The notes below the pieces were generated by a model. The model did not search any database. It was not told where the DNA came from and saw only the letters and a program-made list of their open reading frames with translations. From positions 1 to 45,975 of the forward strand of contig JAFIEY010000035.1 in assembly GCA_020832345.1 (NCBI GenBank): a stretch of DNA of 45,975 bases, read 5' to 3'. Shown piece by piece: positions 27,146-33,945 of this stretch (positions are counted from its first letter, which is position 1; each line of letters begins with the position of its first letter). The translations under genes were made by a program, and so were the position numbers. Source of the stretch: Cryomorphaceae bacterium. GTDB lineage: Bacteria; Bacteroidota; Bacteroidia; Flavobacteriales; Schleiferiaceae.

Positions 27146-27175
27146 CAAAAGTAAACAATAAATCTATTGAGCCAA
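27146..27175 (-). promoter_or_regulatory. Promoter of the LPP20-like lipoprotein gene
   Basis: Minus-strand TACTTTTG at 27146-27153 (TAnnTTTG) with TTG at 27173-27175 separated by 19 bp, matching the Bacteroidota -33/-7 arrangement. The start codon follows about 26 bp later. Confidence 0.6.
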
Positions 27176-27186
27176 GTTTTGTGCCA

Positions 27187-27221
27187 AAAGTTTCTCGACC
27201 AAGTTTTGACCGAGAAACTTT
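27187..27221. other. Perfect 11-bp inverted repeat beside element D
   Basis: AAAGTTTCTCG (27187-27197) and CGAGAAACTTT (27211-27221) enclose a 13-nt loop. A 10-bp direct repeat, CCAAGTTTTG, occurs in and before the loop (27172-27181, 27199-27208). It lacks a good T-tract, so it is at best a weak terminator for lpdA. Element D begins directly after it. Confidence 0.6.
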
Positions 27222-27346
27222 GAGTCCACTCTAAAAAGGATGATTTCAATCAAAATCGAGGGGATTTTTGAACCGGAGCAAGTGAGGATTCAAAAGTCTA
27301 TAGACAAGGAAGATTTTGGCAGAAAGGGACTTTTTAGAACAGACTC
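27222..27346 (-). mobile_element. MITE-like element, copy D (125 bp)
   Basis: Begins GAGTCCACTCTAAAAAG and ends CTTTTTAGAACAGACTC. Relative to copy A (reverse complement) it has an 11-bp internal deletion in the central palindromic part. ACTTT flanks both sides (27217-27221, 27347-27351), one base shorter than the 6-bp duplications of the other copies. It lies downstream of lpdA. Confidence 0.85.
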
Positions 27347-27435
27347 ACTTTAATTTTTAGGGTGAATTGAGAACAATGTCCTTTTATTTTATGAGATGCA
27401 ATAAATTTCAAAACGCACAATTCACTAAAACACCT

Positions 27436-28824
27436 TTAAAGGTGAATCACTTCATCGTAAGCTGCGGCTGCGGCTTCCATCACGGCCTCACTCATGGTTG
27501 GGTGAGGATGTACAGATTTAATGATCTCCATGCCCGTGGTTTCCAATTTGCGCGCAACAACTGCTTCCGCAATCATTTCGGTTACATTGGCACCAATCAT
27601 GTGAGCACCGAGTAATTCGCCGTATTTGGCATCAAAAATCAATTTAACAAAACCATCCTTGTGTCCGGCAGCACTGGCTTTTCCACTAGCTGAGAATGGG
27701 AATTTACCCACTTTGACCTCGTATCCTTTTTCAACAGCAGCTTTTTCTGTGTAACCCACGGATGCAATTTCCGGTGAACAATAGGTACAACCGGGAATGT
27801 TGTTATAGTCCAAAGGAGCGGGTTTGTGGCCGGCAATTTTTTCCACACAGATAATACCCTCAGCTGAAGCAACGTGTGCCAAAGCCTGTCCGGGTGTACA
27901 GTCGCCAATGGCGTAATAACCCTCTACATTGGTTTTATAGAATTCGTCCACGGCAATTTTTCCCTTTTCGGTTTTAATGCCCACGGTTTCCAACCCAATG
28001 TTTTCGATGTTGGCCACAATGCCTGCAGCGGAAAGAACGACATCACATTCGATTTTTTCTACCCCTTTTTTGGTTTTCACCGAAACCACACAACCACTGC
28101 CAGATGTATCCACTCCGGTTACCTCAGCGCTGGTCATGATTTTTATGCCGGTTTTTTTGAACGATCGTTCCAATTGCTTGCTCACTTCTTCGTCCTCAAC
28201 CGGAACAATTCTATCCATGTATTCAACAATGGTCACCTCCGTGCCCATGGCATTGTAGAAATATGAAAACTCTACACCAATGGCACCGGAACCAACAACG
28301 ACCATCTTCTTGGGTTGTTTTTCCAATGACATCGCCTTTCTGTAACCGATGATTTTTTTTCCATCTTGCTTAAGTGCCGGGAGTTCACGACTTCTGGCTC
28401 CGGTGGCAATGATGATGTTTTTGGCACTATACTCTGTGGTTTTACCCTTTTCATCAGTAACCGAAACTTTTTTTCCCTTCAATACTTTCCCTGTACCGTT
28501 GAGTACGTCAATTTTGTTTTTCTTCATCAAAAATTGAACGCCGCCACTCATTCCGTTGGCAACATCACGGGAACGTTTAACGACCTTGCCGAAATCGTGT
28601 TTCGCATCTTTGACTTCAATACCGTAATCTGCGGCGTGGTTTATATATTCAAAAACGTTGGCTGATTTTAACAAGGCCTTGGTGGGAATACAACCCCAGT
28701 TTAGGCAAACACCGCCAAGACTTTCTTTTTCAACGATTGCTGTTTTTAGTCCCAACTGAGAAGCGCGAATGGCTGCAACATATCCTCCGGGGCCGGATCC
28801 TACTATGATAAGGTCGTAATTCAT
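27436..28824 (-). CDS. lpdA: Dihydrolipoyl dehydrogenase (E3)
   Basis: 462 residues. The FAD-binding GSGPGGYVAAIRASQLG and redox-active disulfide GGVCLNWGCIPTK (Cys40/Cys45) open the protein. NAD-binding VVVGSGAIGVEFSYFYNAMG and the FAD strand YAIGDCTPGQALAHVASAEG follow. The C-terminal active-site His-Glu is in SVHPHPTMSEAVMEAA. It reoxidises dihydrolipoamide in 2-oxoacid dehydrogenase complexes and would serve, among others, the fused E1 at 36836. A 14-bp palindrome, CACCTTTAAAGGTG (27431-27444), includes its stop codon. A near-consensus -7 box is on the minus strand at 28865-28872. Confidence 0.97.
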   Translation of the reverse strand: MNYDLIIVGSGPGGYVAAIRASQLGLKTAIVEKESLGGVCLNWGCIPTKALLKSANVFEYINHAADYGIEVKDAKHDFGKVVKRSRDVANGMSGGVQFLMKKNKIDVLNGTGKVLKGKKVSVTDEKGKTTEYSAKNIIIATGARSRELPALKQDGKKIIGYRKAMSLEKQPKKMVVVGSGAIGVEFSYFYNAMGTEVTIVEYMDRIVPVEDEEVSKQLERSFKKTGIKIMTSAEVTGVDTSGSGCVVSVKTKKGVEKIECDVVLSAAGIVANIENIGLETVGIKTEKGKIAVDEFYKTNVEGYYAIGDCTPGQALAHVASAEGIICVEKIAGHKPAPLDYNNIPGCTYCSPEIASVGYTEKAAVEKGYEVKVGKFPFSASGKASAAGHKDGFVKLIFDAKYGELLGAHMIGANVTEMIAEAVVARKLETTGMEIIKSVHPHPTMSEAVMEAAAAAYDEVIHL

Positions 28825-28906
28825 GTGAAATATGATTAAGAATTGATATCTGATGTTTAGGCTGCGAAATTAAGGCATAAATTTAGGATTTGAGTAGTGA
28901 CTATGC

Positions 28907-29284
28907 TCAAACTAATGCCACACAGGAAATTTCCACTTTCGCGCCTGCGGGTAAAGCCTTTACGGCAACGGTTTCACGAGCGGGATGGTGATCCTTAAAG
29001 TATTTGGCATACACTTCATTAACGGCAACAAAATCGTTCATATCGGTTAAAAAAATGCCGCACTTTACCACTCGATTAAAATTCGTTCCGGCCTTTTCCA
29101 AAACCGCCTGTAAATTTTTTAAAACTTGTTCGGCTTCATCGGTTACACTGCCGGAAATGAATTTTCCCGTTTGCGGATTTATGGCAACTTGACCAGAACA
29201 GTACAACCACTCATTGGCTTGAATGGCCTGATTATAAGGACCGATGGGCGTTGGAGCGTTTTTGGTTTTGATGATTTTTATCAT
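28907..29284 (-). CDS. ridA: RidA-family enamine/imine deaminase
   Basis: 125 residues, the normal family length. The signature IGPYNQAIQANEWLYCSGQVAINPQTG begins the protein. The C-terminal HHPARETVAVKALPAGAKVEISCVAL contains the key Arg expected to bind the carboxylate of the substrate. RidA proteins hydrolyse reactive 2-aminoacrylate and related enamines made by PLP enzymes, forming trimers in the cytosol. It is divergent from the pabA-like gene, with about 100 bp between starts. Confidence 0.95.
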   Translation of the reverse strand: MIKIIKTKNAPTPIGPYNQAIQANEWLYCSGQVAINPQTGKFISGSVTDEAEQVLKNLQAVLEKAGTNFNRVVKCGIFLTDMNDFVAVNEVYAKYFKDHHPARETVAVKALPAGAKVEISCVALV

Positions 29285-29344
29285 TTTTCTTTTTGTTTCA
29301 AAAGTAATGTTTCAAAAGTACATCCGCCAAAAGTCTCGGGGGTT

Positions 29345-29352
29345 TATTTTTG
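29345..29352 (+). promoter_or_regulatory. Bacteroidota -7 box for the pabA-like gene
   Basis: TATTTTTG matches TAnnTTTG, 32 bp upstream of the proposed TTG start at 29385. No convincing -33 element is seen. Because it lies inside the longer open frame (from 29244), it supports the shorter protein. Confidence 0.4.
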
Positions 29353-29384
29353 CCTCACCGAGCAGAAATTTAATACCCTCCATT

Positions 29385-29945
29385 TTGGCCATTTTATTAT
29401 TCGACAACCACGATTCTTTTACTTATAATCTGCAACATTATCTGGAAGCCGAGGGCCAAAGGGTAGAGGTGGTGAAAAATGATGGATTTATCCCTGAAAA
29501 AGCGCTGGAATATTCACACCTTATCATTTCACCTGGACCGGGGCTGCCTGCCGAAAGCGGTTGTTTGATGGATTTGTTGGCGGTAGCATACGGACGTATC
29601 CCCATGCTGGGCGTGTGCATGGGAATGCAGGCCATGGCCGAACACTGTGGGTTTTCTCTATACAATATGTCTATTCCCATGCACGGGATTTCACGTAATA
29701 TCCGACATTTGGGGACGGCACTTTTTGGTGGAATAAAAAATCCAACATCGGTGGGATTATATCACTCGTGGGCAGTCGGTGAAGCAAAAAAATCCGGTTG
29801 GGTATTTTCTGCACATACGGAGGAAGGTGTTGTCATGGCCATGGAAAATGCCGAAAAACGCGCTTATGGGGTGCAATTTCACCCCGAAAGTATAATGACA
29901 GAAGACGGGAGACAGCTCATTCGCAATTTTTTGCATATCGTTTGA
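29385..29945 (+). CDS. pabA: Glutamine amidotransferase, PabA/TrpG type
   Basis: 186 residues from a TTG start. The frame stays open upstream to 29244, but conservation starts at ILLFDNHDSFTYNL, and no ATG lies near it. The oxyanion segment ISPGPGLPAESG, nucleophile Cys78 in LGVCMGMQAMAEHCG, and His/Glu in VQFHPESIMTEDG define a class I amidotransferase. It provides ammonia to aminodeoxychorismate synthase or anthranilate synthase. No pabB or trpE is adjacent, so the two cannot be told apart here. The MHGISR segment resembles the chorismate-enzyme partner loop. Divergent from ridA. Confidence 0.88.
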   Translation: MAILLFDNHDSFTYNLQHYLEAEGQRVEVVKNDGFIPEKALEYSHLIISPGPGLPAESGCLMDLLAVAYGRIPMLGVCMGMQAMAEHCGFSLYNMSIPMHGISRNIRHLGTALFGGIKNPTSVGLYHSWAVGEAKKSGWVFSAHTEEGVVMAMENAEKRAYGVQFHPESIMTEDGRQLIRNFLHIV

Positions 29946-29973
29946 CGGTCAACCCATGAAGGTCGTACTTTTG
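29941..29973 (+). promoter_or_regulatory. Promoter upstream of the methyltransferase gene
   Basis: TTTG at 29941-29944, 21-bp spacer, TACTTTTG at 29966-29973: one of the best -33/-7 pairs in the window. It overlaps the end of the pabA-like gene. The message would have a leader of about 165 nt in which repeat element E (30017-30070) is embedded. Confidence 0.6.
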
Positions 29974-30016
29974 CCGCGCAAAAAAATGCACCAAATACGA
30001 AACTGATTTTAAGGTT

Positions 30017-30070
30017 GAGTCCACCTAAAAAGGAAGATTTTGGCAGAAAGGGACTTTTTAGAGCAGACTC
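30017..30070 (-). mobile_element. MITE-like element, copy E (54 bp, internally deleted)
   Basis: Begins GAGTCCACCTAAAAAGG and ends CTTTTTAGAGCAGACTC. Nearly the whole interior is missing; it could fold into one hairpin. AAGGTT flanks both ends (30011-30016 and 30071-30076). It lies in the predicted leader of the methyltransferase gene. Confidence 0.85.
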
Positions 30071-30144
30071 AAGGTTTAAAAGTGTATTGAATTTTCACAA
30101 AACCCTTCTAGCTACAGGAAAACAGTTTTGATAAAAAGATTTTT

Positions 30145-30915
30145 ATGATTAGTTCCATATTTCGCTTTGTCCTTAAAGTTATACCGCGTCCCTGGCTCAT
30201 TCGCTTGAGTTACCCGGCAAAGGCTGTTTTGCCATTACTTTTGCGTGGAAACCGTTACGTCGATCCCATTGATGGTAAGGGTTACCGAAAGTTTTTGCCC
30301 TACGGATATGGCGACCGACAACGACCCAATGTTTTGGCGCCGGGTTCTCTCAGTTTAGAACGCCACCGTTTATTGTGGCTTTACCTCAAGCGCCACACGG
30401 ATTTTTTTACCGCCCCGAAAAAAATGTTGCACGTAGCGCCCGAACAATGTTTTTATAAGCGGTTTAGGAAAATGAAAAATCTCAATTATGTCACTGCCGA
30501 TTTGGAATCACCCCTGGCCGATTTGAAATTTGATCTGCACGATATCCCTTTACCAAACGATACCTATGATGTTATTTTTTGCCATCATGTATTGGAGCAT
30601 GTTCAGGACGACTTACAATGTATGCGGGAGCTATGTAGGGTTCTGAAACCCGGCGGAATGGCCATCATGCAAGTGCCTCAGGATATTTCCCGTGAAAAGA
30701 CATTTTCGGATCCTAGCATTACTGATGAGGCCGAGCGAATTCGGCTTTTTGGTCAATATGACCATGTACGGGTTTATGGATTGGATTATCCGGATAGACT
30801 TCGCGAGGCCGGATTTGAAGTGAAAGAATACCGTTTTGAAAATGATATTTCACCCGAGGAGGCAGAAAAATATCGGTTGATGGTGGGGGAAAGGCTTTAT
30901 GTTTTGACGAAATGA
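30145..30915 (+). CDS. Class I SAM-dependent methyltransferase
   Basis: 256 residues. The N-terminal roughly 80 residues are basic (KVIPRPWLIRLSYPAKAVLPLLLRGNRYVDP), followed by a Rossmann methyltransferase domain. Motif I is unusual: KMLHVAPEQCFYKRFRKM in place of a GxGxG loop. Later motifs are normal: YVTADLESPLADLKFDLHDIPLP, YDVIFCHHVLEHVQDD and LKPGGMAIMQVPQD. The substrate is unknown; similar proteins in Bacteroidota sit in varied contexts. The gene is bracketed by two nearly identical short repeat elements (E and F) in the same orientation. Confidence 0.88.
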   Translation: MISSIFRFVLKVIPRPWLIRLSYPAKAVLPLLLRGNRYVDPIDGKGYRKFLPYGYGDRQRPNVLAPGSLSLERHRLLWLYLKRHTDFFTAPKKMLHVAPEQCFYKRFRKMKNLNYVTADLESPLADLKFDLHDIPLPNDTYDVIFCHHVLEHVQDDLQCMRELCRVLKPGGMAIMQVPQDISREKTFSDPSITDEAERIRLFGQYDHVRVYGLDYPDRLREAGFEVKEYRFENDISPEEAEKYRLMVGERLYVLTK

Positions 30916-30992
30916 AATTTTTGAAAATGACCGAACGCTTTTTAGGTTGGCATACGTTCAGGTAGCCGCAGCGCATAGAGTTTTTAAAGAAT

Positions 30993-31047
30993 GAGTCCAC
31001 TCTAAAAAGGAAGATTTTGGCAGAAAGGGACTTTTTAGAGCAGACTC
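30993..31047 (-). mobile_element. MITE-like element, copy F (55 bp, internally deleted)
   Basis: Identical to copy E except for one extra T near the left end (GAGTCCACTCTAAAAAGG). AAGAAT flanks both ends (30987-30992 and 31048-31053), different from the flanks of E, so it is a separate insertion. It lies between the methyltransferase and hutH. Confidence 0.87.
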
Positions 31048-31118
31048 AAGAATTCAATATCCATTTAACGGCCTACTCCCAACTTAGAAAAACGTTTCGA
31101 CATCCTACAAGCCTGTAT

Positions 31119-31126
31119 TACCTTTG
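31119..31126 (+). promoter_or_regulatory. Bacteroidota -7 box for hutH
   Basis: TACCTTTG, with TTTC at 31095-31098 (20-bp spacer) as a possible -33. It ends 15 bp before the hutH ATG, implying a very short leader, and it excludes the in-frame TTG at 31124 as start. Confidence 0.5.
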
Positions 31127-31141
31127 CGCAAACCAATTTTT

Positions 31142-32668
31142 ATGAGCATTCTGAACCTAGGACCAAATATTGCACTGCATCCCCAAGATTTGGCACCTGC
31201 ACTTCAAAAACCCGTTCGTGTTAATCTGTCAAATGAGGCATTGGAAGCCGTTGTTAAAGGCAGGAATTTTCTGGAAAATGCCATTGAAAAGTCAATTTAT
31301 CCTATTTACGGAATCAACACAGGTTTCGGTTCGCTTTGCAATGTGGAGGTGGGGAAATCAGAATTGGCCCAGTTGCAGGAAAACCTCGTAACTTCCCATG
31401 CATGTGGTATGGGAGAGGAAATTGAACCCGAATTGGTTCGCATAATGCTCATCCTTAAAATTCAGTCTCTGGCCTACGGACATTCCGGTATTCGGTTGGA
31501 AACCATACAACAGTTGGTGCATTTTGTCAATCACGATATTTTGCCCGTGGTTTATGAATCCGGTAGTTTGGGCGCTTCCGGTGACTTGGCACCTTTAGCG
31601 CATATTTCACTTGCACTTATGGGCAAAGGTGATGTTTGGTATAAAGGGAAAAGGATAAAAGCAGAAATTGCCTTGCAAAAATGTGGATTGTCACCTATTG
31701 GTCTGGCGGCAAAAGAAGGTTTAGCACTGCTAAACGGAACCCAGTTTATGTCGGCCTATTTGACAGCCGGCGCTGTATTGGCCGCTCGACTATTGTACCA
31801 ATCAGATTTGATTGCGGCCCTTTCGTTGGAAGCTTTTGACGGTCGCCCGGAACCTTTTACCGAAGCGGTTCATCGGGTGCGACCTCACGCAGGACAACTT
31901 TTTACCGCAGCCAGAATCCGCCAAATGTTGGAGGGAAGTTCGCGAATTTCTCAACCAAAAAAACACGTTCAGGATCCGTATTCCTTTAGGTGTATTCCGC
32001 AGGTACACGGCGCCAGTAAAGATACGTTGAGATTTGCACTACAAACATTGATTGTCGAGATCAATGCCGTAACCGACAATCCCACGCTTTTTCCCGATGA
32101 GGATATGATTATTTCAGCGGGAAATTTCCACGGGCAACCTTTGGCACTGGCACTGGATTATTTGTCCATTGCCATGGCAGAAATAGGGAATATTTCCGAA
32201 CGACGCACCTTCCTGTTAAACAGCGGACAAAGAAATCTTCCTGCTTTCTTAACCCCCAGTCCGGGACTAAATTCGGGAATGATGATTGCCCAATATACCG
32301 CCGCATCTTTGGTGAGTAAAAACAAACAACTTTGTACCCCCGCATCTGTAGATTCAATTGTGAGCAGTAACGGACAGGAAGATCATGTAAGTATGGGCGC
32401 AAATGCCGCAGTAAAAATGCTCGATGTTCTGGACAATGTAGAGGCGGTTCTCGCAGTTGAGTTGGTAAATGCTGCTCAGGCCATGCCGTTTTCAAAAGTG
32501 CAAACTTCCCCGTTTTTATCCGATTTTTACCGCGAGTTTTCCCAACATGTACCTTTTATGGAAAAGGATGGGATTCTTTACGAACGATTACATACTGCGC
32601 AATCCTTTTTACGATCAATGACCATTTCTCCGGAATTGCTTTGGGAGGGCTTTAGCGAAAATCCTTAA
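31142..32668 (+). CDS. hutH: Histidine ammonia-lyase
   Basis: 508 residues. The Ala145-Ser146-Gly147 triad in GSLGASGDLAPLAH cyclises to the MIO cofactor. The early YGINTGFGSL carries the conserved catalytic Tyr. The substrate-selectivity dipeptide is Ser-His (NLVTSHACGMG), as in histidine lyases, rather than the HL/FL of tyrosine or phenylalanine lyases. NQEDHVSM-like SNGQEDHVSMGANAA supports HutH. It deaminates histidine to urocanate. No hutU, hutI or hutG is in the window, so the pathway is either dispersed or absent. The DUF2520 gene begins 5 bp after the stop. Confidence 0.93.
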   Translation: MSILNLGPNIALHPQDLAPALQKPVRVNLSNEALEAVVKGRNFLENAIEKSIYPIYGINTGFGSLCNVEVGKSELAQLQENLVTSHACGMGEEIEPELVRIMLILKIQSLAYGHSGIRLETIQQLVHFVNHDILPVVYESGSLGASGDLAPLAHISLALMGKGDVWYKGKRIKAEIALQKCGLSPIGLAAKEGLALLNGTQFMSAYLTAGAVLAARLLYQSDLIAALSLEAFDGRPEPFTEAVHRVRPHAGQLFTAARIRQMLEGSSRISQPKKHVQDPYSFRCIPQVHGASKDTLRFALQTLIVEINAVTDNPTLFPDEDMIISAGNFHGQPLALALDYLSIAMAEIGNISERRTFLLNSGQRNLPAFLTPSPGLNSGMMIAQYTAASLVSKNKQLCTPASVDSIVSSNGQEDHVSMGANAAVKMLDVLDNVEAVLAVELVNAAQAMPFSKVQTSPFLSDFYREFSQHVPFMEKDGILYERLHTAQSFLRSMTISPELLWEGFSENP

Positions 32669-32673
32669 ATTGT

Positions 32674-33414
32674 ATGTGGCAAAAATATTTCGTAGTGGGA
32701 AGCGGAAATGTAGCCTGGCACTTGGTTAGGTGGTTGCGTCTTCACGGAAGAGATGTTTTTGTTAAAGGTAGGAATCACCAGGCCGTTTCGTCCATTTGTC
32801 AAAATTTTGGTGCGGTTTCGGTAGAGGTAATTCCCGATGATTTATTTCATATTGTATTTTACGCCGTCCGCGATGACGCCGTTCAACAAGTAAGCGGACA
32901 AAATAATTTTCAAAAAGCAACAGAAGTTCACCTTTCCGGAACATTGCCGATGCATGTTTTAAACGGATCAAAACGGGGTGTCATGTGGCCTATGGCATCT
33001 TTGGTAAAGTTTCAAAATCAAGAACTAACGGATATTCCCTGGGTGTTGCAAGGCGAATTAAACTGGTCGGATATTTTACCTATGAAAAAAACAACAACGG
33101 TGGATGAAGACTTAATTCGCAGAAAAATGCACCTTTCTGCCGTGGTGTTAAACAACTTTGTGTACCGTTTGGGCGTTCTTACAAGTAGGTTTTTAGAAAG
33201 GCAAAATTTAGAACCATTTGAACATATTTTGAAACAAACTACGACAATGTTGGTATCTGAAGCTTCTGCTAAAAACCAAACAGGGCCGGCAGCCAGGGGT
33301 GATTACAAAACCATTGAAACCCATTTGGCCATGCTGGAAAATCATTGTGAATTAAAGGAAATATATCAACAATTAAGTGCGGGAATCGCTAAATCGTATG
33401 AAGAGAAATTATAA
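32674..33414 (+). CDS. Rossmann-like/DUF2520 oxidoreductase
   Basis: 246 residues. The N-terminal nucleotide-binding motif VVGSGNVAWHLVRWL is a GxGNxxxxL pattern of NADP-binding proteins. HLSGTLPMHVL and GVMWPMASLV follow, matching DUF2520 proteins that resemble pyrroline-5-carboxylate reductase and F420-dependent NADP reductases. The C-terminal helical domain (VVLNNFVYRLGVLTSRFLE, GPAARGDYKTIETHLAML) is typical. The reaction is unknown. It opens a five-gene cluster; the next gene begins inside its 3' end. This order (DUF2520, KdsC-like, UbiA-like, Maf) recurs in Bacteroidota in my recollection. Confidence 0.88.
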   Translation: MWQKYFVVGSGNVAWHLVRWLRLHGRDVFVKGRNHQAVSSICQNFGAVSVEVIPDDLFHIVFYAVRDDAVQQVSGQNNFQKATEVHLSGTLPMHVLNGSKRGVMWPMASLVKFQNQELTDIPWVLQGELNWSDILPMKKTTTVDEDLIRRKMHLSAVVLNNFVYRLGVLTSRFLERQNLEPFEHILKQTTTMLVSEASAKNQTGPAARGDYKTIETHLAMLENHCELKEIYQQLSAGIAKSYEEKL

Positions 33415-33922
33415 ACAAATTCTTCCGGAAATAAGTAGTTTGCTTTTGGATGTAGATGGTGTGCTCACCGACGGTCATGTTTATTTTACTGAGGATGGAA
33501 AGGCCAGAAGAAAGCTTTTTACAAAAGATAGTTTTGCCATTCAATTGGCCATAAAAAACGGATTGCGCATTGGCATCATAACCGGTGGAAGTGCCTCCGG
33601 ATTGGTGGAAGCCTTTAAGGCTCTGGGCATGGTCGATATTTATGTAAATGCTTCTGATAAATTGGATGCATTTCAAGATTTTGTTTCCATTTACGAACTC
33701 AATCCGAAAACCATTGCCTATATGGGGGATGATTTACCGGACTACTCAGTTATGCAGCGCGTCGGTTTGGCTGCTTGTCCGGCAGATGCTTCGCCTTATA
33801 TTCGCGAACGGGTAAATTACATTTCACCACAAAATGGTGGGGCAGGAGCAGTTCGCGATTTTATTGAGCAATGGCTCAGAGTTAAAGGTTTTTTAGATAA
33901 ACCCGGAGACTGGACGTGGTAA
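33398..33922 (+). CDS. kdsC: KdsC-like HAD phosphatase (3-deoxy-D-manno-octulosonate 8-phosphate phosphatase)
   Basis: 174 residues from MKRNYKQILPEISSLLLDVD. HAD motif I is LLLDVDGVLTDG with the nucleophile Asp. Motif II lies in IGIITGG (Thr), and motif IV in YMGDDLPDYSVM. The small size and lack of a cap domain match KdsC tetramers, which remove phosphate from KDO-8-P for lipopolysaccharide. Other C0-type HAD phosphatases cannot be excluded. It overlaps the DUF2520 gene by 17 bp; an ATG seven codons earlier (33377) is possible but less likely. Confidence 0.88.
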   Translation: MKRNYKQILPEISSLLLDVDGVLTDGHVYFTEDGKARRKLFTKDSFAIQLAIKNGLRIGIITGGSASGLVEAFKALGMVDIYVNASDKLDAFQDFVSIYELNPKTIAYMGDDLPDYSVMQRVGLAACPADASPYIRERVNYISPQNGGAGAVRDFIEQWLRVKGFLDKPGDWTW

Positions 33923-33945
33923 AAAATCATCAAAGAAGTCTTGTT

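Noticed and set aside
27431-27444. Palindrome CACCTTTAAAGGTG at the lpdA stop codon as a terminator
   Set aside because: The stem is only five bases with a TTAA turn, followed by four T; too weak to call.
30912-30965. 17-codon open frame overlapping the methyltransferase stop (ATGA)
   Set aside because: Very short, no recognisable sequence; chance is the simpler explanation.
31124-31142. TTG start six codons upstream for hutH
   Set aside because: The TTG is part of the promoter -7 box TACCTTTG.
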